NCBI GenBank assembly: GCA_030431675.1 | Contig: JAUIIV010000009.1 | Location: forward strand, 1 to 45,043 | Direction of reading: 5' to 3' | DNA: 45,043 bases | Origin: Gammaproteobacteria bacterium | Lineage (GTDB): Bacteria > Pseudomonadota > Gammaproteobacteria > UBA6186 > Azoamicaceae | Shown here: positions 1 through 8,074 of the stretch, in pieces | How the letters are laid out: each line of letters starts with the position of its first letter | How positions within the stretch are numbered: the first letter of the stretch is position 1 | Made by a program: the position numbers and the translations under genes | Notes under the pieces: model-generated | Told to the model about the DNA's origin: nothing | Database searches by the model: none | What the model saw: the letters and a program-made list of their open reading frames with translations, nothing else

Positions 1-125
1 ATCTGAAAAATGGAATCAACCTATGCATAACTGGGCGCTAATTATTTCGCAGCTTGATATTTATTTTGAAAACAGATTAAATATTGAATTGTGAGTTTAG
101 GGTGACACAGTTACATGAACCCTCT
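1..125 (+). mobile_element. Right end of an IS256-family insertion sequence (partial)
   Basis: The window opens inside an insertion sequence. The transposase tail (2-94) is followed by about 30 bases that could be the terminal repeat: the reverse complement of 101-125 reads GAGGGTTCATGTAACTGTGT and onward, which resembles IS256-type ends. The outer boundary is an estimate, because the left end and target duplication are outside the window. The element stops just past the 3' end of the phasin gene, so no gene in the window is visibly broken by it. Confidence 0.6.
2..94 (+). CDS. IS256-family (mutator type) transposase, C-terminal fragment
   Basis: Only the last 30 codons and the TGA stop are present, in the frame starting at base 2. 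The tail contains KWNQPMHNWALIISQLDIYF followed by ENRL. This matches the usual C-terminus of IS256/Mutator transposases, which end in a KW..P...W....QL.I.FE.RL pattern. The DDE catalytic residues would lie upstream, outside the window. The gene is cut by the window edge; nothing here shows whether the full copy is intact. Confidence 0.7.
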   Translation, partial: SEKWNQPMHNWALIISQLDIYFENRLNIEL

Positions 126-131
126 CTTTAC

Positions 132-494
132 TTACTCAACATCTGTGCTTTCACGTTTAGTTTTGGATTTTTTGTTAAAAGTTGTGCCAACTTTATCTTC
201 AGTCCACTGATACTGATCTGCCATCGCTTGTTGGCAAATCTTGATTATATTATTTACAAACTCTGCAGTCTTTTCACTCTGTTGAGTCATAAGCTTCATG
301 TTCAGATTAAAGTAGTCTTCTGGGCCTGTGATTCTTGGCATAGTCTGCATGCATTTTATTGCAGTGCCAGTTGTATCAGAGCAGTATGATATACACTCTC
401 TTACCATTTTCTCTTGAGCTGCCTGATTAATTTGTTGTAGTTCAGTCCATGGCTGAGACCAGCTTGACCAATCTGTAAATGTTGATGCGACCAT
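132..494 (-). CDS. Phasin family protein (polyhydroxyalkanoate granule protein)
   Basis: A 120-residue, mostly helical protein with no signal peptide or membrane segment. It is rich in Gln, Met and Ala, with an amphipathic central part (LMTQQSEKTAEFVNNIIKIC) and a basic C-terminus, the general look of phasins. Phasins coat polyhydroxyalkanoate storage granules in the cytoplasm and limit their coalescence. The call is strengthened by phaR directly upstream on the same strand. The start is preceded by a G-rich ribosome site (AGGGGGCATC before ATG), and the gap after phaR holds a perfect TATAAT, so this gene probably has its own promoter. No PHA synthase gene is in the window. Family assignment rests on context plus composition. 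Confidence 0.7.
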   Translation of the reverse strand: MVASTFTDWSSWSQPWTELQQINQAAQEKMVRECISYCSDTTGTAIKCMQTMPRITGPEDYFNLNMKLMTQQSEKTAEFVNNIIKICQQAMADQYQWTEDKVGTTFNKKSKTKRESTDVE

Positions 495-524
495 GATGCC
501 CCCTATCTTCTTTTTGTGCAGTGC

Positions 525-553
525 ATTATATAGTAAAAATAGTTAAACAACTA
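525..553 (-). promoter_or_regulatory. Putative sigma-70 promoter of the phasin gene
   Basis: On the minus strand a perfect TATAAT (-10, bases 525-530) lies about 30 bases before the phasin start. A weak -35 (TAGTTG, 548-553) is 17 bases further upstream. PhaR binding here would fit the known PhaR-phasin logic, but no operator was identified. Confidence 0.5.
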
Positions 554-568
554 CTTAAAGTCAAGAAT

Positions 569-901
569 CTAAACGTCTTGTTTACCTGTGCTTTGCCACA
601 TACCTGGCATTACTGCCAGTGCTTGCTCCAAATATTGTTTGCACCACTGCTGCATTGGGCCGCCATAGAATCGTATAATTTGCACCAGTGACTCCTTACT
701 AAACAGAGGATTGTCTAATGCTTCTAAATCGAGGATGATTTGGATTAAATACTGGCGTGTTAGGTCTTCGTTGGTTTTTGCGTTAATAACACTGAACTCA
801 ATGCCTTGCATCACAAAATCACGCAGATCATCTAATGTGACGTTAGAGCTGGAGCTAGCATCATACAAACATCTGTTCTCATATCGTTTTATGGTACGCA
901 T
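569..901 (-). CDS. phaR: Polyhydroxyalkanoate synthesis repressor PhaR
   Basis: A 110-residue protein with the PhaR N-terminal DNA-binding/accumulation-regulator domain at residues 1-62: IKRYENRCLYD near the start, NVTLDDLRDFV, and VINAKTNEDLTRQYLIQIIL. The family usually has RRLYDT where this protein has RCLYDA. PhaR represses phasin (and sometimes PHA synthase) genes and is displaced by nascent PHA granules. It is shorter than many PhaR proteins, ending soon after a helical region (residues 65-100) that corresponds to the central helix of the family. A 55-codon ORF ends 3 bases upstream and phaR has only a weak ribosome site of its own, which suggests translational coupling. The phasin gene follows on the same strand. 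Confidence 0.88.
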   Translation of the reverse strand: MRTIKRYENRCLYDASSSSNVTLDDLRDFVMQGIEFSVINAKTNEDLTRQYLIQIILDLEALDNPLFSKESLVQIIRFYGGPMQQWCKQYLEQALAVMPGMWQSTGKQDV

Positions 902-904
902 ACT

Positions 905-1072
905 TTAATTAGAGCTCAAAATCGCTACTAATTCAACCTCTATTCTTGTAGAGTCGACATCACCACCTTCCAGCACCGATGCTTGATATGGATTCCAAAA
1001 TGTATGTTTACGCTGCTCTTGCTTATCAGCAGTCTTTTGTACATTAAAAAAATTATTTAATTGTACACTCAC
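905..1072 (-). CDS. Small unannotated protein (55 aa, GTG start) upstream of phaR
   Basis: An open frame of 55 codons starting with GTG at 1072 and ending with TAA at 905-907. The start has a good ribosome site, GGAG seven bases before GTG. The protein begins VSVQLNNFFNVQKTADKQEQ, contains KHTFWNPYQASVLEGGD, and ends RIEVELVAILSSN. It is soluble, with no signal peptide or membrane segment, and I do not recognise a family. The stop is 3 bases before the phaR ATG, so the two are probably translationally coupled and belong to one operon with the holin-like gene upstream. The only ATG-led frame here stops after 10 codons, so GTG is the only sensible start. Confidence 0.55.
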   Translation of the reverse strand: MSVQLNNFFNVQKTADKQEQRKHTFWNPYQASVLEGGDVDSTRIEVELVAILSSN

Positions 1073-1113
1073 GAATAATCTCCATCTTTATTGTTAATTA
1101 GAATATATAAGTT

Positions 1114-1425
1114 TTACTTTTTACTTCTCTTTCTTCTTTTTTTGCTTGAACAGCAACAGCTAAAAAGGTTGTAAAAAAATGCAATTAAAGCTCCACCTAC
1201 AAAGCCATCAATAAACCCCCAGAATAGACCTAACAATGAACCAACAAAAGTAAAGTCATACCCAAGATAAACTGTGCTAAATATTTCGACAAAAGGGATC
1301 CCCATTCCAAAAAATATACTAAAGTATACTGTTGCAAACATTGATAGTCCCCATACTAGGCCAACTGCCAACCCTAAATTACATACACTTATTTTTGTAC
1401 AGCAAGAGTTATCACTTTTACGCAT
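1114..1425 (-). CDS. Small holin-like membrane protein
   Basis: I place the start at the internal ATG at 1425 because AGAGG sits seven bases before it. The longer frame opens 26 codons earlier without such a site. The 103-residue product has two or three membrane segments (LGLAVGLVWGLSMFATVYF, then FVGSLLGLFWGFIDGFVGGA followed by LIAFFYNLF) and a very basic, Cys-rich tail (CCCSSKKRRKRSKK). The GFIDGFxGG...FFYN pattern resembles short membrane proteins that databases often label 'bacteriophage holin' although they are chromosomal and not clearly linked to lysis. It is the first gene of a minus-strand run ending in phaR and phasin. Its function is unknown. Confidence 0.6.
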   Translation of the reverse strand: MRKSDNSCCTKISVCNLGLAVGLVWGLSMFATVYFSIFFGMGIPFVEIFSTVYLGYDFTFVGSLLGLFWGFIDGFVGGALIAFFYNLFSCCCSSKKRRKRSKK

Positions 1426-1766
1426 GTTAAAACCTCTTATAATTATTAAACTACAGACTAAGTATAGAGACTTTAAATACTTAATTATTACTGTACAAAC
1501 CACTTTTTAAAGATATATACAAACTATTTCATACATAGCATGATCGGAAATATTCTGAAAACAAAGAAACTGCAAATTACAAATGGTAGCTGCCTATCTT
1601 ATAACTTGTTTACAGTAAGGTTGCAATCTTACAGAGCTCAGACCTTACGTCCACATGTTTCGTGAAAGGTATTTGGCAATAGTCATCAATGGTCTTATTT
1701 GACAAGTAGCAGGCATGTATTATAGTTAAGGTAACTTTTCCATACAGAATTGGGTAGATATAGACT
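1426..1766. other. Intergenic region between holin-like gene and pilin
   Basis: About 340 AT-rich bases with no convincing ORF. It holds the divergent 5' regions of both flanking genes. The pilin promoter is at 1699-1726. Nested inverted repeats occur at 1615-1648: GTAAGGT (1615-1621) can pair with ACCTTAC (1642-1648), and GTAAG (1615-1619) can pair with CTTAC (1628-1632). They lie upstream of the pilin promoter and could be an operator, but nothing identifies a regulator. Confidence 0.5.
1699..1726 (+). promoter_or_regulatory. Sigma-70 promoter of the pilin gene
   Basis: A perfect -35 TTGACA (1699-1704) is followed after 16 bases by -10 TATAGT (1721-1726). Transcription would begin near 1733, giving a leader of about 34 bases. 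In pseudomonads the major pilin is sigma-54 dependent; no sigma-54 site is present here. Confidence 0.7.
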
Positions 1767-2207
1767 ATGAAAGCACTCGCAACTTTAAAGGGATTTTCCC
1801 TCATAGAACTTATGGTGGTAATAGCAATTGTTGCTCTTTTGGCGGCAGTAGCTGTACCTTCTTATCGTGAATACACTAACAGAGCAAGAATGACTGAAGT
1901 TGATAACATCATTGGTCATCAACTTGATGTCTGGGCAGAGCAAAATACTCTAAGCCAAACACCATCAGATTTCAGTGGTAGTGAGACTGGTTCTCCATAC
2001 ATCAATTCTATTTCATTCAGCTCAAGCAGCCCGAATGTATCAGTAGAATTACTTTCTTCACAACTTTCGTTCTTGAGTGCTGACCTTACTTTAGAGTGGA
2101 CAGCTACTGTAGCTAACAATATCGTTACTTGGTCTTGTGAGTACTCTGGGTCTAACGACTACAGCGCGTACATTACAAACTGTTCTTGTACTGCTCCTTG
2201 TACCTAA
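1767..2207 (+). CDS. Type IV pilin (prepilin) protein
   Basis: A 146-residue prepilin. The short leader MKALATLKG is followed by the mature N-terminus [20 protein letters not shown], with the invariant Glu at mature position 5 (Glu14 of the precursor). Prepilin peptidase should cut between Gly9 and Phe10. The hydrophobic helix (10-30) anchors the subunit and then packs the pilus core. The C-terminal part is Ser-rich with four Cys (124, 139, 141, 145) that could form the disulfide-bounded D-region. The size fits a major pilin, but a minor pilin or pseudopilin is possible. It is transcribed alone, from the promoter at 1699-1726, with a hairpin right after the stop; no pilus assembly genes are nearby. 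Confidence 0.85.
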   Translation: MKALATLKGFSLIELMVVIAIVALLAAVAVPSYREYTNRARMTEVDNIIGHQLDVWAEQNTLSQTPSDFSGSETGSPYINSISFSSSSPNVSVELLSSQLSFLSADLTLEWTATVANNIVTWSCEYSGSNDYSAYITNCSCTAPCT

Positions 2208-2216
2208 GTGTAGATT

Positions 2217-2240
2217 GCGGCATACCTCACGGTATGCCGC
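2217..2240 (+). terminator. Strong hairpin after the pilin gene
   Basis: A perfect 10-bp GC-rich stem (GCGGCATACC / GGTATGCCGC) with a 4-base loop TCAC starts 10 bases after the pilin stop. It is followed by TCTCCTCCTTT, pyrimidine-rich but not a clean T run. It probably ends or stabilises the abundant pilin mRNA and lowers read-through into the glycosyltransferase genes. Confidence 0.65.
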
Positions 2241-2258
2241 TCTCCTCCTTTACCACAC

Positions 2259-3137
2259 ATGTCAAAACAAAAAACTCTCTTATACGTATTACTTGCTCTT
2301 CTAGTAGTTTCCCTAAACATATACTATTACAGAAACTTTTTTTATAACTATTGGAAGCGATATCAAATTAGGAATGAGAAAGTAGTTCTAAGTTTGTCTA
2401 CAACGCCTTATCGCATCAATGATATGGAAGACAATATAAAAAGTCTAATCAGACAAAATATTAATTTAGACGGTATATATTTAAATGTTCCACATAGGTT
2501 TTTAAGGGATAATTTAGAATATACTATACCTTCCTGGCTCAAAAATTATCCACAAGTAACTGTTATACGCTGTCAGGATTACGGACCAGCAACAAAACTT
2601 TTAGGAACATTAGAGCAGGTTCCACTGACTCCAGATACGATTATCATCACGGTTGATGATGACACCTACTACCCGAAGAACCTAGCTTTAGAACTAGCAT
2701 ATCGTGCATACCAAAATCCTCAAGCAGCATATGGACTGATGGGCGCCAACCCTAAATATAACCAACAAAAGCACATTGATTTAAATGATCATCTAGGATT
2801 AATTAAAATTGGTAACAATAATGAGAAAGTAAGCATTTTGCAGGGATATGCTGGCGTGGCTTATAGACGTAAATTTTTTGACGATAGAATTTTCAATATT
2901 TTAGATGCACCGGCTGAGTGTATACAAAGCGATGACTTCTATTTATCATACTTCCTTGCTATGCAAAGTATACCCCGTATTGTACTTAAGAATGAACAGA
3001 TCTGTGGATGCAAGCTACGTTGGGATAATGCTGAGGCTACTAACGAATATGCGCTTAGCAAACTAGCCCCACCAGTATATAAACATGATATTTGCCTAAG
3101 ATACTTACAGGACAAATTTCCGCATGTCGATTTTTAA
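2259..3137 (+). CDS. Membrane-anchored glycosyltransferase-like protein (first of a tandem pair)
   Basis: A 292-residue protein with one N-terminal membrane segment (residues 7-25) and a GT-A-like domain. Visible motifs are LSLSTTPYRI (44-53), YGPATKLLG (108-116) and a metal/nucleotide-sugar binding triad in ITVDDD (Asp133-135). A later IQSDDFYLSYFLA block resembles the acceptor/catalytic end of glycosyltransferases. It probably transfers a sugar to a surface glycan or protein; donor and acceptor are unknown. It overlaps the next gene, its paralogue, by 14 bases. The pair lies just after the pilin gene but behind a hairpin, so any role in pilin glycosylation is speculative. Confidence 0.7.
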   Translation: MSKQKTLLYVLLALLVVSLNIYYYRNFFYNYWKRYQIRNEKVVLSLSTTPYRINDMEDNIKSLIRQNINLDGIYLNVPHRFLRDNLEYTIPSWLKNYPQVTVIRCQDYGPATKLLGTLEQVPLTPDTIIITVDDDTYYPKNLALELAYRAYQNPQAAYGLMGANPKYNQQKHIDLNDHLGLIKIGNNNEKVSILQGYAGVAYRRKFFDDRIFNILDAPAECIQSDDFYLSYFLAMQSIPRIVLKNEQICGCKLRWDNAEATNEYALSKLAPPVYKHDICLRYLQDKFPHVDF

Positions 3138-4014
3138 AAACAAGCTGCTACTCTATGGTATAGTAGTTAACAGCTTGTTATTTGTATATCTCTATAATTA
3201 TCATAAACAATTCTTTGTCGAGCTATACATGCGTATTTATCTATACAATAAACCTTTTGTAGTATCATTCTCTACTACCCCGCACCGTATTGACAAAATA
3301 CATAAAACAATAGAGACAGTATTCCAACAAAGCCTAAAGCCTGATAAAATATACATATCATTACCGTACGTATTCAAACGTGACAATATCCCCTACCATA
3401 TCCCTGAGTGGCTTACCAAAGATAAACGCGTAACGATTTTGCGCACGAAGGATTATGGTCCAGCTACTAAGCTATTAGGATTATTAGAACAAGTCGAACT
3501 AAATCCCAAACAGGTCATAATCACTGTAGATGATGATATAAGCTATCCTGAACAAACTTTTCTGCACCTTGTGTACCACGCTTATAAAAATCCAGAAAGC
3601 GCCGTAGGCGTATCAGGAGTGGACTTGCAATACGATGTAGACGGCTTAGTATCACAAGATGTTAAAAACGGAGTAATTTCAGGTTTTCATCACACTAGAT
3701 ACTTTGCTGTGTTACAAGGATTTGCCTCCATTGCATATAGAGCCGGTTTTTTTGATGAAAGCATATTTGAAATTACTAATGCTCCTCAGGAGTGTATAAA
3801 TAGTGACGATTTATATTTATCTTATCACTTAGCTAAGAAAAACATTCCTCGAATTGGCTTCTGGGGAAAATATATGAATCAATTTATGGTGGACTATCGC
3901 AATTCAATTGGATTAAATGATGATGCATTACATAATTTAATTCCAACACCAGCTCAAAAGCATCGCACCTGTATGCAATATATGCGCCAACAAGATCCCT
4001 ATGTAGTCTTTTAG
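3124..4014 (+). CDS. Membrane-anchored glycosyltransferase-like protein (second of a tandem pair)
   Basis: A 296-residue paralogue of the preceding protein, with the same layout: N-terminal membrane segment (residues 8-24), SFSTTPHRI (48-56), DYGPATKLLG (110-119), Asp triad in ITVDDD (136-138), and INSDDLYLSYHLA near the C-terminus. By eye, about half of the residues in the core block match its neighbour, so the pair arose by tandem duplication and then diverged. The start ATG lies inside the upstream gene, indicating coupled translation. Its TAG stop shares bases with the TAA stop of the convergent MFS gene. Acceptor and donor are unknown. Confidence 0.7.
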   Translation: MSIFKNKLLLYGIVVNSLLFVYLYNYHKQFFVELYMRIYLYNKPFVVSFSTTPHRIDKIHKTIETVFQQSLKPDKIYISLPYVFKRDNIPYHIPEWLTKDKRVTILRTKDYGPATKLLGLLEQVELNPKQVIITVDDDISYPEQTFLHLVYHAYKNPESAVGVSGVDLQYDVDGLVSQDVKNGVISGFHHTRYFAVLQGFASIAYRAGFFDESIFEITNAPQECINSDDLYLSYHLAKKNIPRIGFWGKYMNQFMVDYRNSIGLNDDALHNLIPTPAQKHRTCMQYMRQQDPYVVF

Positions 4015-5207
4015 ACGCTATAGTTCTTAGGAACGTCTGTTAGAAGAATTAAAACTAAAGCAACTAAACAACAAATAGTTATTAGAACCGAGACTGCATA
4101 TAAATTCCCTGCATCAATAACACTAATTAACCACCCGCTAACTGCCCCTGCCACACTAATAGATGTTGTAAAGACAGCAATACGTCTCCCCATCGGCTGG
4201 CTTGCAGCATCAATTGCAATCCGATTCATAGGTGCAAACAGCATAGAAGATCCCAATGCAACCACCATCATACAAATTGTCGCCATATAAATATTGTTAA
4301 ATAGTATTGAAGTAAATAACAGTAGTAACGTACCAACTAAGGTAGTTATGGAGGCACTACGAATTAATGCAGGCAGCTCATGATTTTGTAACCACCACTT
4401 GGTGATTTTTGCACCAACCAAGAATAAACTGAAAATAAAAGTTTGCGCTACGCCATAGAATAACGTACTTTGACCTAATCCTTGATAAATAAATGGGGAC
4501 TCAAACATCCAAAAAAAGAAAATACCGACAAGCAAACAATAGCCTATGCATGGCACCATAAAGTCCTTGTTACTTAAGATTTTTACAAAATCATATATAA
4601 TAGATTTTAAGTGCAAAGGATGTGGATTAGTATTAGTCTCTGGCATAATTATTAAAACTGAAACAAAGCTTATAATACCCATTACCGCTAAAAACCAAAA
4701 AATATAGCGCCAGCTAGCAAACTCTACAACGATTGCTCCACACAGAGGCCCCAAGGCTGGAGCAAGTATAGTAATTGCATTGCATAATGCTAGCCACTTG
4801 ATAGCTTCTTTGACATTAAAACTCTCATGAATAGCAGCATTACCTGCGACTACAACAAAACATATTGTCGTTCCTTGAACAAAACGCGCAATATACATTA
4901 TGTCAATACTATTAGTTATCGCACACACTATTGTTGAAGCAACAAATAATGCTCCACCTATAGACATAATAATTTTACGCCCAAAACGATCAGAAATTGG
5001 TCCAATAATAAATTGTAAGGAACTAGCACCAAGGAACCACAATGTTAGAGTATTTTGGATCTGAGCCTGCGTCAACTTCAATTCCGTCGCAATCGCGGGC
5101 ATACTCGGCAGATACATATCATTAGATAAATATAAGCTGATCTCATATAGAACAAAAAGGAAAGGAAAGATTTTTAAGCGTTGTTCGCGTAAGTTCAAGT
5201 TAATCAA
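4011..5207 (-). CDS. MFS transporter, Bcr/CflA drug-resistance type
   Basis: A 398-residue polytopic inner-membrane protein with about 12 predicted membrane segments, the usual Bcr/CflA size. The N-terminal region has the family features LSNDMYLPSMPAIATEL before helix 2 and the MFS motif GPISDRFGRKIIM between helices 2 and 3. ALGPLCGAIVVEFASWRYIF matches the antiporter (motif C-like) region. Members are proton-driven exporters of drugs or small metabolites; the substrate cannot be read from sequence. It is convergent with the glycosyltransferase pair and divergent from the outer-membrane protein gene. Confidence 0.85.
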   Translation of the reverse strand: MINLNLREQRLKIFPFLFVLYEISLYLSNDMYLPSMPAIATELKLTQAQIQNTLTLWFLGASSLQFIIGPISDRFGRKIIMSIGGALFVASTIVCAITNSIDIMYIARFVQGTTICFVVVAGNAAIHESFNVKEAIKWLALCNAITILAPALGPLCGAIVVEFASWRYIFWFLAVMGIISFVSVLIIMPETNTNPHPLHLKSIIYDFVKILSNKDFMVPCIGYCLLVGIFFFWMFESPFIYQGLGQSTLFYGVAQTFIFSLFLVGAKITKWWLQNHELPALIRSASITTLVGTLLLLFTSILFNNIYMATICMMVVALGSSMLFAPMNRIAIDAASQPMGRRIAVFTTSISVAGAVSGWLISVIDAGNLYAVSVLITICCLVALVLILLTDVPKNYSV

Positions 5208-5322
5208 CCAATAATTAATCTGTAAATATTACACTCTTATAGCACAAAAAATAATAATCAGATATCATATACTGCTTAGGCAGTTGTAAAGCATTTAATA
5301 CAGCCTCATAAGGATATGAAAT

Positions 5323-6039
5323 ATGCCGTTAAGAATTTTTATATTATTTATCTCTTTAGCCTTCGTTCCAGTTTCATGCTTTAGTGTAGAAGAACAAAAA
5401 TCCAGGTTATTTAATAATTATACTTTCTACTATGGTATAGATATAGGCAACTTAGAAACAAGCTTTAAGAATAGATATGGTAGCGACTTCTTTGACGAAT
5501 ATCACAGTGATTATAATTTCTTTTTTGGAGCTCGTAAGAATAAGTCTTTAGGGTTTGAGTTAGGATTTAGCACAACAAGAGAGATTCATAATGATGTTTA
5601 TCTAACATCTGGCAACTATTTACCTGGGAGCTCTACGCCATTACCCGGTTTTCAAAGTTGGCATACTACGTATAAAGCTAGAAATTTCTATTTAGGGCTA
5701 AACTTCCTATACTATTTGACTCGTAATACAAGTGTATACGCTCTTGCAAGTGGAGAAATCACCTATATGGATATCCGTATGGAGTTGGTAAACAGCTACT
5801 TACCAGGTCAACTTATTAATAAGGTTACTAGAACATTCTCTAAGACTCAGGTAATACCATCCGTAAAATTAGGAATTAATTACAATATAACCGCCGGCTG
5901 GGGGTTACGTTTATACTACGCATGGCGTTATTACGAATTATTTAATCCTATGAAATCCAAAGAATTTCCAAACCGCTCAAGTGAGCTGCGTTTAAATAAC
6001 TCAAACTCATTATATTTTGGCACATACTTCGCTTTTTAG
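5323..6039 (+). CDS. Outer-membrane beta-barrel protein
   Basis: A 238-residue protein with a signal peptide (MPLRIFILFISLAFVPVSCF) and a body of alternating polar/aromatic strands such as NFYLGLNFLYYLTRNTSVYA and KLGINYNITAGWGLRLYYAW. It ends LYFGTYFAF, with the C-terminal Phe typical of barrel proteins recognised by the Bam complex. The size suggests an 8- to 10-stranded OmpA/OmpW-like barrel. I see no catalytic motif. AAGGA lies before the ATG, and a small hairpin (ACTGC/GCAGT, 5271-5284) sits in the upstream region. The stop codon overlaps that of the convergent unknown gene. Confidence 0.7.
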   Translation: MPLRIFILFISLAFVPVSCFSVEEQKSRLFNNYTFYYGIDIGNLETSFKNRYGSDFFDEYHSDYNFFFGARKNKSLGFELGFSTTREIHNDVYLTSGNYLPGSSTPLPGFQSWHTTYKARNFYLGLNFLYYLTRNTSVYALASGEITYMDIRMELVNSYLPGQLINKVTRTFSKTQVIPSVKLGINYNITAGWGLRLYYAWRYYELFNPMKSKEFPNRSSELRLNNSNSLYFGTYFAF

Positions 6040-7232
6040 AAATCTAATTGAGCGAATAATCTGTCACTGCGCTCTTGATTTCTAGCTGGGCCTAAATCAC
6101 GCGGAACTTCATAGCCAGTCTCCCGTGTATAAAGGTCAAACTGTGGATAACGTGGAGCATCTTGTTGTCCATTTACAGACAAAATTCTATGCATATGATC
6201 ACGTGAAACCACTAAATTTTGTTGAGGCAAGCTACTGCGAATAATTCCTTTGATAACATTAACTGTATGTGCATTTAGTCTTGCTTGATTAGAATATGGA
6301 TTTGTAACATCCTGCGCACCACGTTGTTGCGCCTCTCTTAATGCAGCGCTAGAATTTTCAATTAAACTATAGATCTCCTCTGGGGTCATATTTACATGAA
6401 CATTTACATACTCACCACCCTGACGTAATGGCCTGCCTGCTGCATCTCTTTGCGGAACTTCTTTGAGAAAACCAATATAATCAATAGCACCTATCTGTCT
6501 ATCTAATATAACCTGCACATTAGCATCAGCAACTTCACCCAGCACCAGTAAAACATTATCTCTTAACCTTTGCTTAACGTCATCCGGGATATCAATACCA
6601 CGCTCCACATTCGGTAGTTCATTAATGTTTGCACCTTGACTTAGTAGATATTCACCCAATAATCCGCGTAAAATTTCATATGCCCATATTTTAATATCTA
6701 CAGATGTAGTATCAGGGTGCAAACAAGTAAATTTTTCCGCAAACTTATTGATTACTCCCGTTTGACAAACTATTTGATCAACAACTTCTGCATTATGATA
6801 ATCCATAGTACGCGCTAATATTTTCCGCTGACACTCCGCTAAAGCATCAACAAATGCTTGCATTCTATCTTCTATTGTAGATTCTGTAATATTTTGGTCA
6901 TTTGCTGCCCACCAATATGCTGCGACTGTCAAAAAATCATCCTGACGATTTAGCCCTACAGCACCTATACTTGGATCAAGAGCACGGGCAGCAATACAAT
7001 ATTTGTTTAAGGCATACTGTCTAAGCTGTGCAGGTGTTGCACCCTCTCCTGGATGTGTATCAATCATCTCACTTGCTAAGTAATCACAAATTTCTTGTAT
7101 TGCACCTTGAACATTGTGTCCCGAGTATCTGTTTACTAGCTTAGTACGACTTCTCCAGCCACTATTCTGAATCCCGCCTTCCATTGTATTTTCATGATTA
7201 TCAAACTCATGTCGAAGATTATTACCAGCCAT
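6036..7232 (-). CDS. Hypothetical protein, possible effector
   Basis: A 398-residue soluble protein that I do not recognise. There is no signal peptide or membrane segment. The protein looks mostly helical, is rich in Asn, Gln, Asp and Arg, and has few repeated motifs. It has a strong ribosome site (AGGAGAGGGAT before ATG) nine bases after ychJ, so it is probably co-transcribed with ychJ and the small gene before it. Unknown soluble proteins of this size are common among secreted effectors of intracellular gammaproteobacteria, but no specific secretion signal was identified. Confidence 0.6.
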   Translation of the reverse strand: MAGNNLRHEFDNHENTMEGGIQNSGWRSRTKLVNRYSGHNVQGAIQEICDYLASEMIDTHPGEGATPAQLRQYALNKYCIAARALDPSIGAVGLNRQDDFLTVAAYWWAANDQNITESTIEDRMQAFVDALAECQRKILARTMDYHNAEVVDQIVCQTGVINKFAEKFTCLHPDTTSVDIKIWAYEILRGLLGEYLLSQGANINELPNVERGIDIPDDVKQRLRDNVLLVLGEVADANVQVILDRQIGAIDYIGFLKEVPQRDAAGRPLRQGGEYVNVHVNMTPEEIYSLIENSSAALREAQQRGAQDVTNPYSNQARLNAHTVNVIKGIIRSSLPQQNLVVSRDHMHRILSVNGQQDAPRYPQFDLYTRETGYEVPRDLGPARNQERSDRLFAQLDF

Positions 7233-7241
7233 ATCCCTCTC

Positions 7242-7727
7242 CTAAGCTAAACTACAACATTTTTTAAACTTCTTACCACTCCCACACGGGCATGATTCAT
7301 TACGCCCTACTTTATCACTAGAAGCTATTTGTGGATCTTTATTTTGTCCCGAAACGTAATACCAATTTGAGTTAAACTTCTCAAATTTACTACGTTCGTG
7401 CAAAATGTGATCTTTACCATCAAACTTATAATATGCCTTAAATTCTACAATATTATCTTTTGCGTCAACAATCTCCAATTTTTGCCATGTTGTCGCATCA
7501 AACCACTCATCCTGTGTAGCTTTGGCATCAAATAGTTTAAGCGCGCGACCACGCATAGTACGCTTAATATAATCCATATTTTTTTTAACATGTGCCGTAT
7601 ATCGAGATCGCATTAATGCTAATGGTGTTGCAGCTTGCTTTTCACCTGACAAAAGTGGTGCGCAACAAACAGCAAACTGAAGAGAACTTCCACATGGACA
7701 CAACGCAGTTTGCACATTATTCTCCAA
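7242..7727 (-). CDS. ychJ: YchJ family protein with two SEC-C motifs
   Basis: A 161-residue protein with a Cys-rich SEC-C-type motif at each end. The N-terminal one has CPCGS at residues 10-14 and a CC pair at 21-22; the C-terminal one is [13 protein letters not shown] at 146-158. Both should bind zinc. Between them, [18 protein letters not shown] and the following NTF2-like segment match the YchJ/UPF0225 family. The molecular role is not established; SEC-C motifs occur in SecA and in other proteins. The gene begins 11 bases inside the upstream 97-residue gene and is followed by the 398-residue unknown gene, forming a likely three-gene unit. Confidence 0.88.
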   Translation of the reverse strand: MENNVQTALCPCGSSLQFAVCCAPLLSGEKQAATPLALMRSRYTAHVKKNMDYIKRTMRGRALKLFDAKATQDEWFDATTWQKLEIVDAKDNIVEFKAYYKFDGKDHILHERSKFEKFNSNWYYVSGQNKDPQIASSDKVGRNESCPCGSGKKFKKCCSLA

Positions 7728-8010
7728 ATTTCTGTACCATTAACATTTTTACATGCTCACGCTGCTCTATAGGTTCAATCTTAACAAAAATATCTGTCAC
7801 ACCTTTTCCAGAATATGCATTCATTTTAAAGCCACCGCGTACATTTCGCTTATACTTTAGAGAACCAGGAGCATAGCGATGCCGGCAATTCTCTGAAAAT
7901 CCTAGCACAACTTTGGTAACATATGGAATATCTTCAAGCCATGCGACCGAGCGCTTAACATGTTTGTCTAAGGTCTTGTGTCTTCCTTGTAAAGCCATGC
8001 ACAAAATCAT
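7717..8010 (-). CDS. Small conserved-looking hypothetical protein
   Basis: A 97-residue basic, soluble protein with no recognised family. Features are a His/Lys-rich start ([20 protein letters not shown]), a central [18 protein letters not shown] and [21 protein letters not shown] second possible ATG four codons in (7998) would give MALQGRHK...; neither start has a clear ribosome site. Its last 11 bases overlap ychJ, implying coupled translation. The mix of conserved Gly, Arg and Tyr suggests a folded, possibly nucleic-acid-binding domain, but this is a guess. Confidence 0.55.
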   Translation of the reverse strand: MILCMALQGRHKTLDKHVKRSVAWLEDIPYVTKVVLGFSENCRHRYAPGSLKYKRNVRGGFKMNAYSGKGVTDIFVKIEPIEQREHVKMLMVQKFGE

Positions 8011-8074
8011 ATCATAGTTGCTAGACTTATAAGTAAGGAAAAATTTATGCTAAAGCATGATAACGGTATAATTA

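Noticed and set aside
1425..1503. Longer N-terminus for the holin-like protein
   Set aside because: The upstream start lacks a ribosome site, while the ATG at 1425 has AGAGG seven bases before it and gives a normal membrane-protein start.
1615..1648. Nested inverted repeats GTAAGGT/ACCTTAC and GTAAG/CTTAC upstream of the pilin promoter
   Set aside because: The arms are only 5-7 bases, such pairs arise easily in AT-rich DNA, and they lie before the transcription start so cannot act as an attenuator of the pilin mRNA.
6010..6032. TTTGGCAC...TCGC resembling a sigma-54 site
   Set aside because: Two core positions are wrong (no G after CAC, TCGC instead of TTGC), it lies at the end of a coding region and no plus-strand gene follows it.
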